Made by a program: the position numbers and the translations under genes. Positions 15,083 to 24,888 of a stretch of 64,000 bases of DNA are shown in pieces. Under the pieces are notes generated by a model. It had not been told where the DNA came from. It ran no database searches and worked only from the letters and a program-made list of their open reading frames with translations. The stretch spans positions 930,001 to 994,000 of the forward strand of contig CAVRWL010000003.1 in the NCBI GenBank assembly GCA_963724945.1. Reading direction: 5' to 3'. This DNA comes from Hyphomicrobium_A sp963724945 (GTDB lineage: Bacteria; Pseudomonadota; Alphaproteobacteria; Rhizobiales; Hyphomicrobiaceae). Position 1 is the first letter of the stretch; each line of letters begins with the position of its first letter.

Positions 15083-15837
15083 CAAACCTGGGCCCTTTGC
15101 TGACGTGCGATCTTGATCAGCCGCCGCGTGCGCGCGACCGCGGTTTCGTGCGCGATGCGCAGGCCCATGAGCCCGCCGGTGAAATTGCGCCGCAAGATGT
15201 AGTAGCGGAAGAACAGCAGCGGATATTCGAAGGGGAGCCGCGCGAGGATCTCCCAGCCGGGCTTCCTGAGCTCCTTGGCCTGCAGATCGGTGTAGCTTTC
15301 GAGCTTTGTGCGCACGTGATCGAGCGTGCGCCAGGAGTAGTGTAGCGCGATGCCGTCGAGCTGCCCCACCGGATACTTTCCGGTGTCGACCGTGTCGTGC
15401 ACGCGGCTTTCACGAAAGCGCACGCGCCGGCGATCATAGAGGCGCACGTAGTTGTGGAAGTCGGCCCACAGCCGCGGGCGCTGCTGCCCCGGGTAGACGG
15501 TAACCTGGCGGAAGCGATAGGCAGGCAGCAGCCCTTCAGGAGATTGCATCAACGCCGCGATCTCGCGTGCGAGCTCGGGGCTCATCACCTCGTCGGCGTC
15601 GAGGTTCAGGATCCAGTCGTTGCTGGCACAGTCCTCCGCGTACCGCTTCTGTGGACCATAGCCGTCCCAGGCGTTGAAAAAGACCTTTGCGCCCAACGAC
15701 TTGGCCTTCTCCACGGTGTCGTCCGTCGAGCCCGAATCGACGACGACGACCTCGTCGGCGACAGTGCGCGCAGCGCGGATGCAGCGCTCGATCCGGTCCG
15801 CCTCGTTGTGGGCGATGATGCAGCAGGAGAGGGCCAT
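15082..15837 (-). CDS. Family 2 glycosyltransferase (WaaE/KdtX-like)
   Basis: 251-residue GT-A enzyme. The N-terminus CCIIAHNEADRIERCI, the substrate-binding VVVDSGSTDDT and the metal-binding DAD in LNLDADE are those of the WaaE/KdtX branch, which adds a hexose to the lipopolysaccharide inner core on the cytoplasmic side. The C-terminal region is rich in aromatic and basic residues (LLFFRYYILRR), suggesting membrane association. ATG start immediately after the stop of the preceding glycosyltransferase gene, so the two are cotranscribed. The exact sugar and acceptor cannot be told. Confidence 0.88.
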   Translation of the reverse strand: MALSCCIIAHNEADRIERCIRAARTVADEVVVVDSGSTDDTVEKAKSLGAKVFFNAWDGYGPQKRYAEDCASNDWILNLDADEVMSPELAREIAALMQSPEGLLPAYRFRQVTVYPGQQRPRLWADFHNYVRLYDRRRVRFRESRVHDTVDTGKYPVGQLDGIALHYSWRTLDHVRTKLESYTDLQAKELRKPGWEILARLPFEYPLLFFRYYILRRNFTGGLMGLRIAHETAVARTRRLIKIARQQRAQV

Positions 15838-16578
15838 TCAGCGCGGGTGCCCTTTCAGCTTCGCCCACCGCTTGGCAACCGAGCGTTTGAGCCGGGCGAG
15901 CGGCGTCGTGGCGCGCGGCGGCTGAAACGGGTCTTGCGCGTGGCGCGCCTCGCCGATGTGGAGGGCGATGGCCGGAACCGCCATGGCGATGCGCATGCCC
16001 CGTGCCTTGCAGTGCTCGCTCACGTTCTCCTCGGTTGTGAAGCGCGCGAACGGTCCGATCTCGCGCCACAGCGCGACGCGACCGATCGAAGGATTGAAGG
16101 AATAGGAGAACCACTTGGGGTGCGCCTCGAGGTCCCAAACGAGGTAGTTGAGGCCGCCATGGGACTCGGGCTTCGCGTGATGCAGGAAGCGCCGATCGAG
16201 CCGGTAGCCGATGCAGACGACGGAAATGTCCGGCCGGCCCTCCATGAAGTCGATGATGCGATCGAGGTCGACGCTGGCGGAGAATGCCCAGTCGTCCTCC
16301 AGATGCAGCACGTAGGGCGTTGTGAGCCGCGCATAGAGCGCGTCGATCGAGCGCATCTGGCCGAGCTTCGGCTTATTGACGTGCATCTCGGCGACGGGAA
16401 ATGCGCGCGCGAAGGCGGCCGCCTCCTCGGCCTTGTCGGAATCCTCCGCGATCAGGATCTTGTCCGTCGCGAAGTGCTGAAGGAACGAGCCCACGGTCGC
16501 TTTCAGCAAATCGAAGCGCCCGCAGCTCGTCAGCACGGTCGAAAGTCGCGCGGGATCGATCCTGTAGCGTGGCGCCAT
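15838..16578 (-). CDS. Glycosyltransferase family A protein
   Basis: 246 residues from the ATG at 16578 (a GTG at 16611, directly after the ubiB stop, would add 11). It has an N-terminal GT-A pattern (STVLTSCGRFDLLKATV), the metal site LHLEDDW near residue 95 and a conserved C-terminal block with NPSIGRVALWREIGP. It resembles family A transferases found in lipopolysaccharide or exopolysaccharide clusters. Its stop abuts the ATG of the next glycosyltransferase. Acceptor unknown. Confidence 0.8.
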   Translation of the reverse strand: MAPRYRIDPARLSTVLTSCGRFDLLKATVGSFLQHFATDKILIAEDSDKAEEAAAFARAFPVAEMHVNKPKLGQMRSIDALYARLTTPYVLHLEDDWAFSASVDLDRIIDFMEGRPDISVVCIGYRLDRRFLHHAKPESHGGLNYLVWDLEAHPKWFSYSFNPSIGRVALWREIGPFARFTTEENVSEHCKARGMRIAMAVPAIALHIGEARHAQDPFQPPRATTPLARLKRSVAKRWAKLKGHPR

Positions 16579-16611
16579 GGAGCCTGATTTCGGTACCGTG
16601 TCCCCTTGCAC

Positions 16612-18226
16612 CTAACGGCCGAGCTCAATGAGCGCAAGCACCGCGAGGCTCAAGGCGCCGATCCAAAGCGCCACGCGCCCCCACCGTGTCCGCCGCGCCT
16701 CCTCGTGGGCGAGCTGGCGCACGGTCTCATCGTCGAGCTTGAACCCTGTGCGCGCCATTTGGGCAACGGCGAGTGCCGTCTCGCGGCCCTGGGCCAGCAG
16801 ATCGGGCAGATCGGCGATCGCCTTGCCGAGGGCCGAGGCCCCCTCGCCCGCTTGGCGTAGCTTGGCGATCGGCCCCAGGTTGTCCTCGATCCACTGGCGC
16901 GCGATGGGCTCGGCCGCGCTCCACATGTTGAGGCCGGGGTCGAGCCCGCGCGCCACCCCCTCCACCACGACCATCGTCTTCTGCAGAAGGATCAGCTCGG
17001 GCCGCGTCTGCATGTCGAAGACCTCGGTGTAGGCGAAGAGCTGGCCCAAGCAGATCCGCCATGGAGATCTCCTCGGCGGTGCGCCCGTGGATCGGCTCGC
17101 CGATGGCGCGCAGCGCCTGCGCGAACACCTCGACGGGATGGTGCGGGGGCACGTAGCCGGCCCAGAAGTGCACCTCGGCCGCCCTCTTGTAGTCGCGCGT
17201 GATGAGGCCGTAGAGGATCTCGGCGAGGAAGCGGCGCTCCTTCGCGCCCAGCCGGCCCATGATGCCGAAGTCGACGGCGACGACACGGCCTTGCGCATCG
17301 ACGAACAAGTTGCCCTGGTGCATGTCGGCGTGGAAGAAGCCGTCGCGCATGGCGTGCTTCAAGAACGAGCGCATGATGGTGAGCCCGAGCTCCCGGCGAT
17401 CGAAGCCTGCCGCCTCGAGCCGGGCGTAGTCGGAGATGGGAATGCCGTCGATCCATGCGATGGTGAGCACGCGCCGCGCCGTGCGCTTCCAGTCGACGTC
17501 AGGCACGCGGAAATCGTGATCGTCCTTGACGTTCTCGGCCATCTCCGAGATGGCGGCTGCCTCCAGCCGCAGATCCATCTCGATGTCGGTCGTGCGCTTC
17601 AACGTATCGACGACGGCGACGGGCTTTAAGCGCCGCGAGGGGGAATAGAAGCGCTCGATCTGGCGCGCGGCGAAGTAGTAGCTGTCGAGATCGCGGCGAA
17701 AGCGCTTCTCGATGCCGGGGCGTAGGATCTTGACGGCGACGTCGCGGCGGTCCGTCCCGTCGATGACGACGGCCTTATGCACCTGGGCGATGGAGGCCGC
17801 GGCGACCGCGGGGCCGAACTGGGCGAAATGGTCCTCGAGACTGCCGCCGAGCGCCTGCTCCACGGCGCGGCGTGCGGCCGCCATGGAGAACGGCGGCAGG
17901 TTGTCCTGCAGCTGCGAGAGGTCCTGCGCGAGCTCGGGCCCGATCACGTCGGGCCGCGTCGCCAGAAACTGGCCGAGCTTGATGTAGCTGGGCCCCAGCC
18001 GCGTCAAGGCGGCAGCGATACGCGATTGGCGCGGCTCTCCCGATCGAATGGGTGATGCAACCAGACGCAGCGGCGCGGTGAGCACGCGTGCCAGGCGCAG
18101 AGCCAGGGGAACCGGGGTCCCTTCGGGGACGAAACGCACGCCGTGCTGGGCCAGGACGACGCCCGCTTTGGCGAGGCGCAGGCAGTTGGTGAGCGCTCCG
18201 GCCATGAATGCGGGTCTGTCCCTCAC
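16612..18226 (-). pseudogene. ubiB: ubiB, ubiquinone biosynthesis kinase-like protein, interrupted by one frameshift
   Basis: UbiB is an atypical ABC1/ADCK kinase-like ATPase needed for ubiquinone synthesis or transport. The first about 395 residues are in one frame and carry the KxGQ motif (YIKLGQFLATRP), the alanine-rich loop AAASIAQVH, FFHADMHQGN and the DFG-like VAVDFGIMGR. After ISMADLLG the family sequence (QLFAYTEVFDMQTRPE and onward) continues in another frame and ends with a C-terminal membrane segment. The whole span is 1,615 bases, a multiple of three plus one, so a single extra base near 17043-17047 explains it. Start GTG 18226 or ATG 18205. Because this gene should be needed, a sequencing error is likely; otherwise it is a truncated allele. 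Confidence 0.88.
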
Positions 18227-18529
18227 GTCTCATCGTGCAGATCGTGCAAATTCGGCTGCGCGGCAGATTGCGCCGAAGCGGGATCGGGTCAAGAGCGGCG
18301 CGCACGAGGTTTCTCTTTAGCGCGCCGATCGTTAATGGGGCGCTGGTCTTGAGCGTTGGTGCTGGGCTTCATTTGCGTGCTTGTGCGTAGAAAGCCAGAA
18401 CCATGTTTAGTGGCCCAGGAAGCATTTTTTTAGCGTATTTCGATGGAACATTTTCAATCGGAGCCCTCCCATGGTGGGTGGCTCATGAAAAAGAGCCATT
18501 GTTCCCTCTGTCGGGCCGCAAGGACGCGT
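18227..18529. other. Divergent intergenic region between ubiB and the LuxR-type regulator
   Basis: About 300 bases, partly AT-richer than the neighbours around 18400-18450. A small hairpin, TGGCTC at 18479-18484 with GAGCCA at 18493-18498, precedes the preferred start of the regulator. In-frame ATGs at 18443 and 18485 could extend the regulator into this space. No clear promoter hexamers. Confidence 0.4.
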
Positions 18530-19273
18530 ATGTTGCGGGCCGCAAACGAGGGGCGGTTGGCCCGGAGTTTTTTTGCGGACGGTGTCGTGCGGTCGAGCAT
18601 ACTGATTGTCGACGACCATCCCCTATTTGTTGAAGCGCTCAAGCTCGTCATTCAGGGCGCATTTCCCGATGCGACCGTTGCCGATGCCGCCTCGATCGAG
18701 GCGGCGCGCGCCGCTCTCGACAAAGAAGGGCCGTTCGATCTCGTTCTTCTCGATCTTTCGATGCCCGGCACGCGTGGCCTCGACGGGCTCATCGAGCTCA
18801 GAACGCGCCATCCGCGGTTGCCGATCGTCGTCGTCTCGGCGCTCGAGGATCCCCGTATCATCCACGAGGTTATGACCTGCGGCGCGGCCGGCTTCATCTC
18901 CAAGTCGACGCGGGGCTCCGATCTCGGCGACGCCATTCGCGAGGTCATGGCCGGCTCGGTCGTGCTCCCGAAAGGCTACGAGCCGCCGCAAGCCGACGCC
19001 GGGCCGTCGGGCGCCTCCGATCTGACGGCGCGGCTCGCCACGCTGACGCCGCAGCAAGTGCGCGTGCTGCAGATGCTGCGCCAGGGGCTGCTCAACAAGC
19101 AAATCGCCTACGACCTCGGCGTCGGCGAGACGACGGTCAAGGCCCACGTCTCTGAGATCCTGCGCAAGCTCAAGGTGTCATCGCGCACACAGGCCGTCAT
19201 CGAGGCTGCCAAGATCGACTTCGATGCCATTCTTTCGCAGTCGTCCGCCGGCGGCTCGGACACCTCCTCCTGA
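18530..19273 (+). CDS. LuxR/NarL-family response regulator
   Basis: 247 residues from ATG 18530, preferred because AGGA lies five bases upstream; ATG 18443 or GTG 18587 are alternatives. The receiver domain (about 22-140) has the acidic pair D28-D29, phosphoacceptor D75 in LLDLSMPG and K125. The C-terminal LuxR-type helix-turn-helix (about 172-228) has LTPQQVRVLQMLRQGLLNKQ. The closest type I recognise is the AgmR/ErdR group of two-component regulators that partner NahK/ErcS-type hybrid kinases. It faces, across 21 bases, the convergent hybrid kinase gene, so the two probably form a pair. Confidence 0.92.
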   Translation: MLRAANEGRLARSFFADGVVRSSILIVDDHPLFVEALKLVIQGAFPDATVADAASIEAARAALDKEGPFDLVLLDLSMPGTRGLDGLIELRTRHPRLPIVVVSALEDPRIIHEVMTCGAAGFISKSTRGSDLGDAIREVMAGSVVLPKGYEPPQADAGPSGASDLTARLATLTPQQVRVLQMLRQGLLNKQIAYDLGVGETTVKAHVSEILRKLKVSSRTQAVIEAAKIDFDAILSQSSAGGSDTSS

Positions 19274-19294
19274 CTCTGCCTTTCGGCGGACACG

Positions 19295-20689
19295 TCAGGT
19301 GCGCTCGGCGGGGCGCGATACGAGATGCAGCATCAGGGCGCGCAGCTCGGCCGGCTTGACCGGCTTCAAGAGCAGCTCGCACTCACCCGCGTGCACCTTG
19401 TCGGCCGTCTCGGCTGAGTGGTCGGCAGTGACGACGATCGCCGGCAGCTCGGGATCGGAGGTCGCCGCCCGCAGCCGGTCGATCGCGGTCAGTCCGCACG
19501 CACCGCCATTGAGATGGTAGTCGGCGATGATGATCTCGGGCCGGAAGCTCCTCTTGGCGATCAGCTCGTCGACCTCGCTCAAATCGCGCAGCAGGCGCAC
19601 CTCGCACGTCCAGCGATCGAGCAGCGATTGCATCGCGTCGAGCACGTTTGCGTCGTTGTCGATGACCACAACCTTCGTCGCTGTCAGGCCATAGGTCCGG
19701 CTGCAGGTCGCGGGCTGAGTGCGCCCCGTGTGATACTCGACCATGCCGGCGAAGGGCGCCATGATCGAGAAGCGCGTCCCATGGCCGACGCGGGAGCACA
19801 GGCACAGCTGATGATCGAGCGCCTCGGCCATGCGCTTGACGATGGACAGCCCGAGCCCGAAACCGCCGACGGCGGGGCGGTCGGGCGCAGGACCGCGCCT
19901 AAACTCCTCAAAGATCATCTGCTGCTCGGTGGGCGCAATGCCGGGGCCCGTGTCCCACACCTCGATGCGCACGTTTGGCCCGCGGCGCCGGGCGGCTAGC
20001 TTGATGCCGCCATGGCGCGTGTATTGCACCGCGTTGGTCAGCAGGTTTTGCAGGATCCGGCGCAACATAAGCGGGTCGGAGACCACGGCCATATGGCTGC
20101 GCCGCCAGGTGAGCGCGAGGTTCTTCACCCGCGCAAAGGGCTCGATGTCGAGCGTGAGCGAGGCGAAGAGCTCATCGAGCGCCAGAGGCCGCAGCGACGG
20201 CGAGATTACGCCGGCCTCGAGCTTGGAGATGTCGAGGATGGATTTCAGGAGCTCCTCGATGGTCGTGAGCGCGTGCTCGATCCGCTCTGTAAGCCGCTGC
20301 TGGTGCGGGGTGCCATTGGGCTCGGCGAGCGCACTGACGGACAGGCGCGCGGCATGCAGCGGTTGCAGGAGATCGTGTCCGACGGCCGTGAAGAAGCGCG
20401 TCTTGAAACGGTTGGCGCGCTCGGCGCCATCGCGCGCGGTCATGAGCTCGTCGTTGGTGCGCTCCAGTCGCGATAGGGCGCTTTTCAGCTCCTCGGTACG
20501 CAGCCGCACCTGCCCTTCCAGCGTGATCGCCGTCTGGAACAGCGAATAGGCGTTGGCCTGCTGGTCCATCGACTTCTCGACGCGCTGCATCAGCGCTGCG
20601 TTGATCTTCGTCAGCTTGGCGACCTGGCGCTCCAGCTCCTCGATCTCCGAGGCTTCGGACGGACTTTCGGCGAGGTAGGCCATTCTCAC
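19295..20689 (-). CDS. Soluble hybrid histidine kinase with C-terminal receiver (NahK/ErcS'-type)
   Basis: 464-residue cytoplasmic kinase without membrane segments. An N-terminal coiled coil (about 12-95) precedes the HisKA box FFTAVGHDLLQPLHAARL with H105, then a HATPase domain with N-box NLLTNAVQYT, G1 DTGPGI and G2 GGFGLGLSIV, then a receiver domain with D390 (IIIADYHLN) and K442 (LLKPVKPAEL). The HDLLQP H-box and the coiled-coil/HK/REC order are those of NahK, a kinase inhibited by the NO-sensing FIST protein NosP in Pseudomonas. GTG start overlaps the stop of the upstream FIST gene (GTGA), so they are coupled. ATG at 20683 is an alternative. Confidence 0.9.
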   Translation of the reverse strand: MRMAYLAESPSEASEIEELERQVAKLTKINAALMQRVEKSMDQQANAYSLFQTAITLEGQVRLRTEELKSALSRLERTNDELMTARDGAERANRFKTRFFTAVGHDLLQPLHAARLSVSALAEPNGTPHQQRLTERIEHALTTIEELLKSILDISKLEAGVISPSLRPLALDELFASLTLDIEPFARVKNLALTWRRSHMAVVSDPLMLRRILQNLLTNAVQYTRHGGIKLAARRRGPNVRIEVWDTGPGIAPTEQQMIFEEFRRGPAPDRPAVGGFGLGLSIVKRMAEALDHQLCLCSRVGHGTRFSIMAPFAGMVEYHTGRTQPATCSRTYGLTATKVVVIDNDANVLDAMQSLLDRWTCEVRLLRDLSEVDELIAKRSFRPEIIIADYHLNGGACGLTAIDRLRAATSDPELPAIVVTADHSAETADKVHAGECELLLKPVKPAELRALMLHLVSRPAERT

Positions 20690-21923
20690 GCGTCCTTGCG
20701 CTGGCCGAAGGCGATGCCGGTGAGTGTCTGGTTCAGGTGCATCGCGTTGAACTGCTCGCCGTAAGTGTGGAAGCCGGCAACCGAGTATTTGCGATAGAGC
20801 TCGTCCATTTGATGACGGATCTGGCGCGTCTCCGCATCGAGCCGGCGCAGCATGCAGTCAAAGCCCATGACGAGATCGATGCCGCCCAGCTTGGCGTCGA
20901 GCTCCTCCAGCACGTTGGCCGTGGAGCGCAGCATGTCCTGCGGCCGCGCAACAGTGAAGACGAGCCCCTCGTCGATCGCGCAGAAGAAGGACAAGCTGCC
21001 GTCGGGGTTCATGTTGCGGATGGAGCGGCAGTAGTAGTCGCCGCCGACCTTCACCACCAGCGGATAGGAGGCGAAGCTGAACGGCCCGAGGTCGTCGGGC
21101 AAGAGCCCGATGGCGGCGGCGTACTCCCGGGCGGCCGGCTCGGCGTTGAGCTCGTGGACGATGCGGTTTTCCGTATCGGCCGCGGTGACCACGAGCTTGA
21201 TCGACGTCGGCTCGAAATTCTGTGTCTTGAACACGCGGAACGGATAGGCGCTCTCGATCATCAGAAGGATCGCCGCCCTCTTCGCCACGCGGCCGTCGTG
21301 GATCAGCTTCGTCTGGCGGAACGCGAGCCCGTCGCCGGCCGAGCCGCCGATCAGCGGAATGTCGTCGAGCACCCAGTGGATGGCCGCGACGATCGTTTCC
21401 TCCACGTTGGATAGTCCGTCGACGAGCATCAGCGCAAACACGTTGCCCTTGACGAGGCGTTCCGCTTGCGCCGAGACCTGCGCTTTCAGGCGGCGGGCAG
21501 CTTCCGTCGCCCGCTCCACGCCGAAGCGATCGATGTCGGTGATGAGCTCGCTGTGCACTCTGAAGCCTTCGTGCGGAAAGGCGATGAGGAGGATTCCCCC
21601 TGCATCATGCCCGTCGGCCCGATCTCGCCCGCGGTCGAGCAGCCGGAGACGGGCACGCCGGGGAACGCCTCCGACAAAGCTGCGACGAGCGCCTCCGCGT
21701 CGTGCTCGATCGCGAAGAAGGCGATGATGTGCTGAAAATCGGCGCTGCCGAGCCGATTTCTGATCTCGGCTACGGCTTGGCGCGTGGACGCCAGTGCGCT
21801 CGCCGCGACGGCGATTCCGCAGGCACTTGGTGATGAAGCCCGGGCCACGTTGGCTTGCTCCGCTCGTGAGGCGCTCACGCCGTCGACACGAGGCCTTCTT
21901 CTCGTTCCTGCGAAGGCTGCCAC
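20686..21923 (-). pseudogene. FIST domain sensory protein (NosP-like), interrupted by one frameshift
   Basis: FIST proteins bind small ligands, and the NosP subgroup is a haem-based nitric-oxide sensor. The N-terminal part (IIAFFAIEHDAEALVAAL, then VPVSGCSTAGEIGPTGMM) is in one frame and ends near 21596. The rest (ILLIAFPHEGFRVHSELI through to the C-terminal FIST_C region with VMGFDCMLRRL) is in another frame. Span length is a multiple of three plus two, so one base is missing, most simply from the run of five C at 21596-21600, where six would restore the frame. GTG start at 21923 is tentative. Coupled to the kinase downstream. If read through, the protein is about 412 residues. Confidence 0.82.
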
Positions 21924-21986
21924 AGCCGGCCGGCCGCCGCAATTCGACCCAGCCCGCAGACGCCTCGAGGCCGACGTCGCGCCGCC

Positions 21987-22925
21987 TCAGCCGCCCGACA
22001 GCAGCGGGTCGTTGGGGAGCAGCGTCCTAGAGAAGCGCACGCCGGCCTGGGACCCGTTGCACCACGCGACGACGCCGGCGAAGCGGCGCCCGCTCGGCAG
22101 CTCGATGAGGACGAGGGTCTTGGGCAGGAGCTGGGGCACGCGCTCGAGGCCGAAGCCGCCGGGCGACACGTCCCTCACAAAGGCCTTGGAGGTCATGCGG
22201 TTGTGCGTGATCGTGCACGGTTGGCAAATCGTGCGCCGCGCGTTGCGGCGGCGTTGGGGAAGCTCTGGGATGGAGATCTGGCCCTGCTCGTCGATGCACG
22301 GCGATCCGCCGACGACGGCGTCCTGCAACAGCTCGATCAGGACCTTAGAGTTGCTCGTGTACTGCGAGGGCAAGCGCCCCAGGTAGCCGTGCAGCTGGCG
22401 CGCCGCGACGAGCGCGTCCTCGCACGCACGCCGCCATAGATTGCTCAACCCGAGCAGATGCAGAGCCGAGGCGCGCTCCGTGCCGATATGATTTGCGTCG
22501 GCGAAGTACTGGTCGAGCGCGATGCGCGCCGGCGCCAAGTCGTTGAAGAAGTCGCTGATGATGGCGATCGTATCCTCGTCGAGGTCGGTCTCGAGCATGC
22601 CGTTGCGCAAGACCGAGATCAGCGCGGGCTCGCGCGGCACGTAGGGCTTGAGCTCGTCCTCGCTGCGCACGGTGTCGTGGCGCTTGAAGGCGTTCACCGC
22701 GCTCGCGATCGTGGCCGTGAGGAGCGCTGCCGAGTGCGTCTCGCAAACGAGCGCCTCGAGGATCGGCATGCTCGTTTCGGTCACCTCGGACGGAGCTTGG
22801 TCGTCCTGCGCGGCCGGCACCGCTTCAGAGTAAAGTCTCGAGCGGTAAGACTTGCTAAACGGTTGCACAGGCGGCTCTGGTCGCTGTTCAGTCGCTGTTC
22901 GGTCGCAGATCAAATGCTGCGCCAC
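21987..22925 (-). CDS. PilZ domain-containing protein (putative c-di-GMP receptor)
   Basis: 312-residue protein. The C-terminal PilZ domain begins with RRRNARR at about 225-231 (the RxxxR c-di-GMP-binding motif) and has DVSPGG at 252-257 (the D/NxSxxG motif), so binding residues are present. The N-terminal 220 residues are a helical region I do not recognise, without membrane segments. The start is a GTG at 22925. It lies 63 bases upstream of the FIST gene on the same strand, so PilZ, FIST and kinase are probably one operon and may link NO sensing to c-di-GMP output. Confidence 0.88.
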   Translation of the reverse strand: MAQHLICDRTATEQRPEPPVQPFSKSYRSRLYSEAVPAAQDDQAPSEVTETSMPILEALVCETHSAALLTATIASAVNAFKRHDTVRSEDELKPYVPREPALISVLRNGMLETDLDEDTIAIISDFFNDLAPARIALDQYFADANHIGTERASALHLLGLSNLWRRACEDALVAARQLHGYLGRLPSQYTSNSKVLIELLQDAVVGGSPCIDEQGQISIPELPQRRRNARRTICQPCTITHNRMTSKAFVRDVSPGGFGLERVPQLLPKTLVLIELPSGRRFAGVVAWCNGSQAGVRFSRTLLPNDPLLSGG

Positions 22926-23117
22926 AATAGCAAGCCAAGCTCTAACGGCGGGTTATCCGCCACCCTACAGATTAGGGGTTTATGAGTAACTTCCCCGCCT
23001 GCCGGCTCGCCGCCGCGACCGCGCCCAGAGCGCATCGGCGCCGCACAGGAAACGGCCGCAAATCCTGGGTTCGCGCCGTCTCAGCGCGCAAAAAAGCAGG
23101 CAGAAACTTGGGGCCCC

Positions 23118-24888
23118 TCAGCGCGTCGAAACGATGAAATCGGTGTCGTTGTCCATCTCATCGCTACGCGCGTGGTCAGAAACAATTAGGGATGCTCCCG
23201 TCCACAAAAGCTCGGAGATGCGCTCGCGGGCCTCGGGGGGCAGCTCGATCCGGTCCAGGGCGCCTGCCGCCGTCTCCGCCGCTGTGGCCTGCTCCGGGGG
23301 GGCCTTGGAGGCCTTGTCCTTCTTGGACCGCCTACGGTCGTTGGAGCTGCCTTCGGGGACGGAGATGGCCGACCAGCGCATGGCCGAGCCGTCGGGCTCG
23401 GCGGCGACCGCGATGAAGAGGTGCGTGCCGAGCGGCTTGTCGGGATCGCGGATGGTCACCGGCGCCTCGTAGACATCTTTCCAGTGCTGGCGGATGAAGA
23501 CGCGCCCTTCCTTCCTGCTGATCAGCACGGAGACCGGATCGCTGCGGCGGTCGGCTTCCTTCAGGGTTTCGGCCGCCGCCTCGCTCGCGGCGACGGCACG
23601 CTTCCAGACCTGCACCGCGGCGAACGCCGCCGGCGTCGTCTCGGCCTCGCGGCGCTCCGCCGCCTTAAGCGCGGCACGGGCGCTGGCGCCCTCGGATTGG
23701 GCTGCGGTCAGCGCCTGCTGGGCGTCCTCGAGGCTCGCGGCCGGTGGTGCCGCGTTGGCCGACGACTTCTCACCGCTCTTGGACGCATCGCTCTTGGCGG
23801 CATCGCCCTTGGCCTCGCTCGGCCTTCTGGTCGGCGTTTGCCGCCTCCCCGCCGCTGTCCTGGACCGCTAGAGCGCTGAGGCGCTCGGCAATCTTGGCCT
23901 CGGCGCGCTTGAGCTCGGCCTCGGCCTTGCGCACGTCGTCGACGGCCTGGCGCGCTTGCGCGCCCGTTGCCTGCGCCGCCGCGAGCGCATCCTTGGCGGC
24001 CGCGTCAGCGGCAGCTTTGTCGGCCTTCGCGCGCTCCTTGAGCGCCTGCGCGTACGCGATCGGATTGAGGAGCTTGGGCGCGCCTGCGTCCGCGTCCTGG
24101 GCTTGTGGTACCGCCGACGTCGCCAGCGCAGCGCTCGCCGGCGATTTTATGCTTGCAAGCTCGATCTGCGGCTCGCCTGAGCGGGATGCCTGTTGGCTGC
24201 CGAAAGTCGCCGTTGGCGCCGGCTGCATTTTCGGCAGGGGAAGGAAGGCGTTTGTGATCTCGAAGGGAACCGTGTCGCGCCGCGCCACGACGACGCGCTC
24301 GTTCCCTTTCGTGATGCCCCACAGCTGCGGGGCGAAGGCATAGGTCAGCCGGATGCAGCCGTGCGAGGCGGGATAGCCCGGCACGACGCCGGCGTGCATG
24401 GCGACGCCCGACCAGGTGATGCGCTGCATCCATGGCATCGGCGCGCCGCTGTAAATGTTGGAGTGATGCCACCGCTCCTTGCCGATGATGCTGAAGACGC
24501 CGGTCGGCGTGGGGTGGCCCGGCATGCCCGTCGCTACGCGCGAGCGGGCGATGCGCCCGGTGCTGTCGTAGACGGAGACGTGCTGGTCGGCGAGCGAGAC
24601 GACGAGGTAGACCGGTCCCTTGGGTGCGGACTCTTTGGCCTCCTTTTTCTTATCGGTCTTCTTCTTCTCGGCCGTCTTCGCCTCGGAGGACGAGCCACGG
24701 TGGCGCGCTGCACGCCGCCTAGGGTGCCGCTGCGTCTCGGAGCCGAAGTAGTTGCCGAAACCTTGCTGGGCGGCGGCGGGCTCGGCCGCGCCCAAGAGCC
24801 CCGTCGCGACGAGGACGCCTGCGATCAATATGGCGGTGAATACCGCAAACCGGCGCGGAAATTTCGCGCCTTGAAGAAGATCGTGCAC
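23118..24888 (-). pseudogene. L,D-transpeptidase (YkuD) with long C-terminal extension, interrupted by one frameshift
   Basis: L,D-transpeptidases make 3-3 crosslinks in peptidoglycan or attach outer-membrane proteins to it. The first frame gives a signal anchor (about 13-40), a lysine-rich linker and a YkuD domain (about 92-200) with H165 and the catalytic SHGC (C178) in GYPASHGCIRL. An alanine-rich coiled coil follows to about residue 365, where the frame breaks near 23814-23822. The continuation (KSGEKSSANAA, then VWKRAVAASEAA and a C-terminal domain with RVFIRQHWKDV) ends at 23118. The 1,771-base span equals a multiple of three plus one, so one extra base is implied. GTG start with GGAG seven bases upstream. 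Confidence 0.85.
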
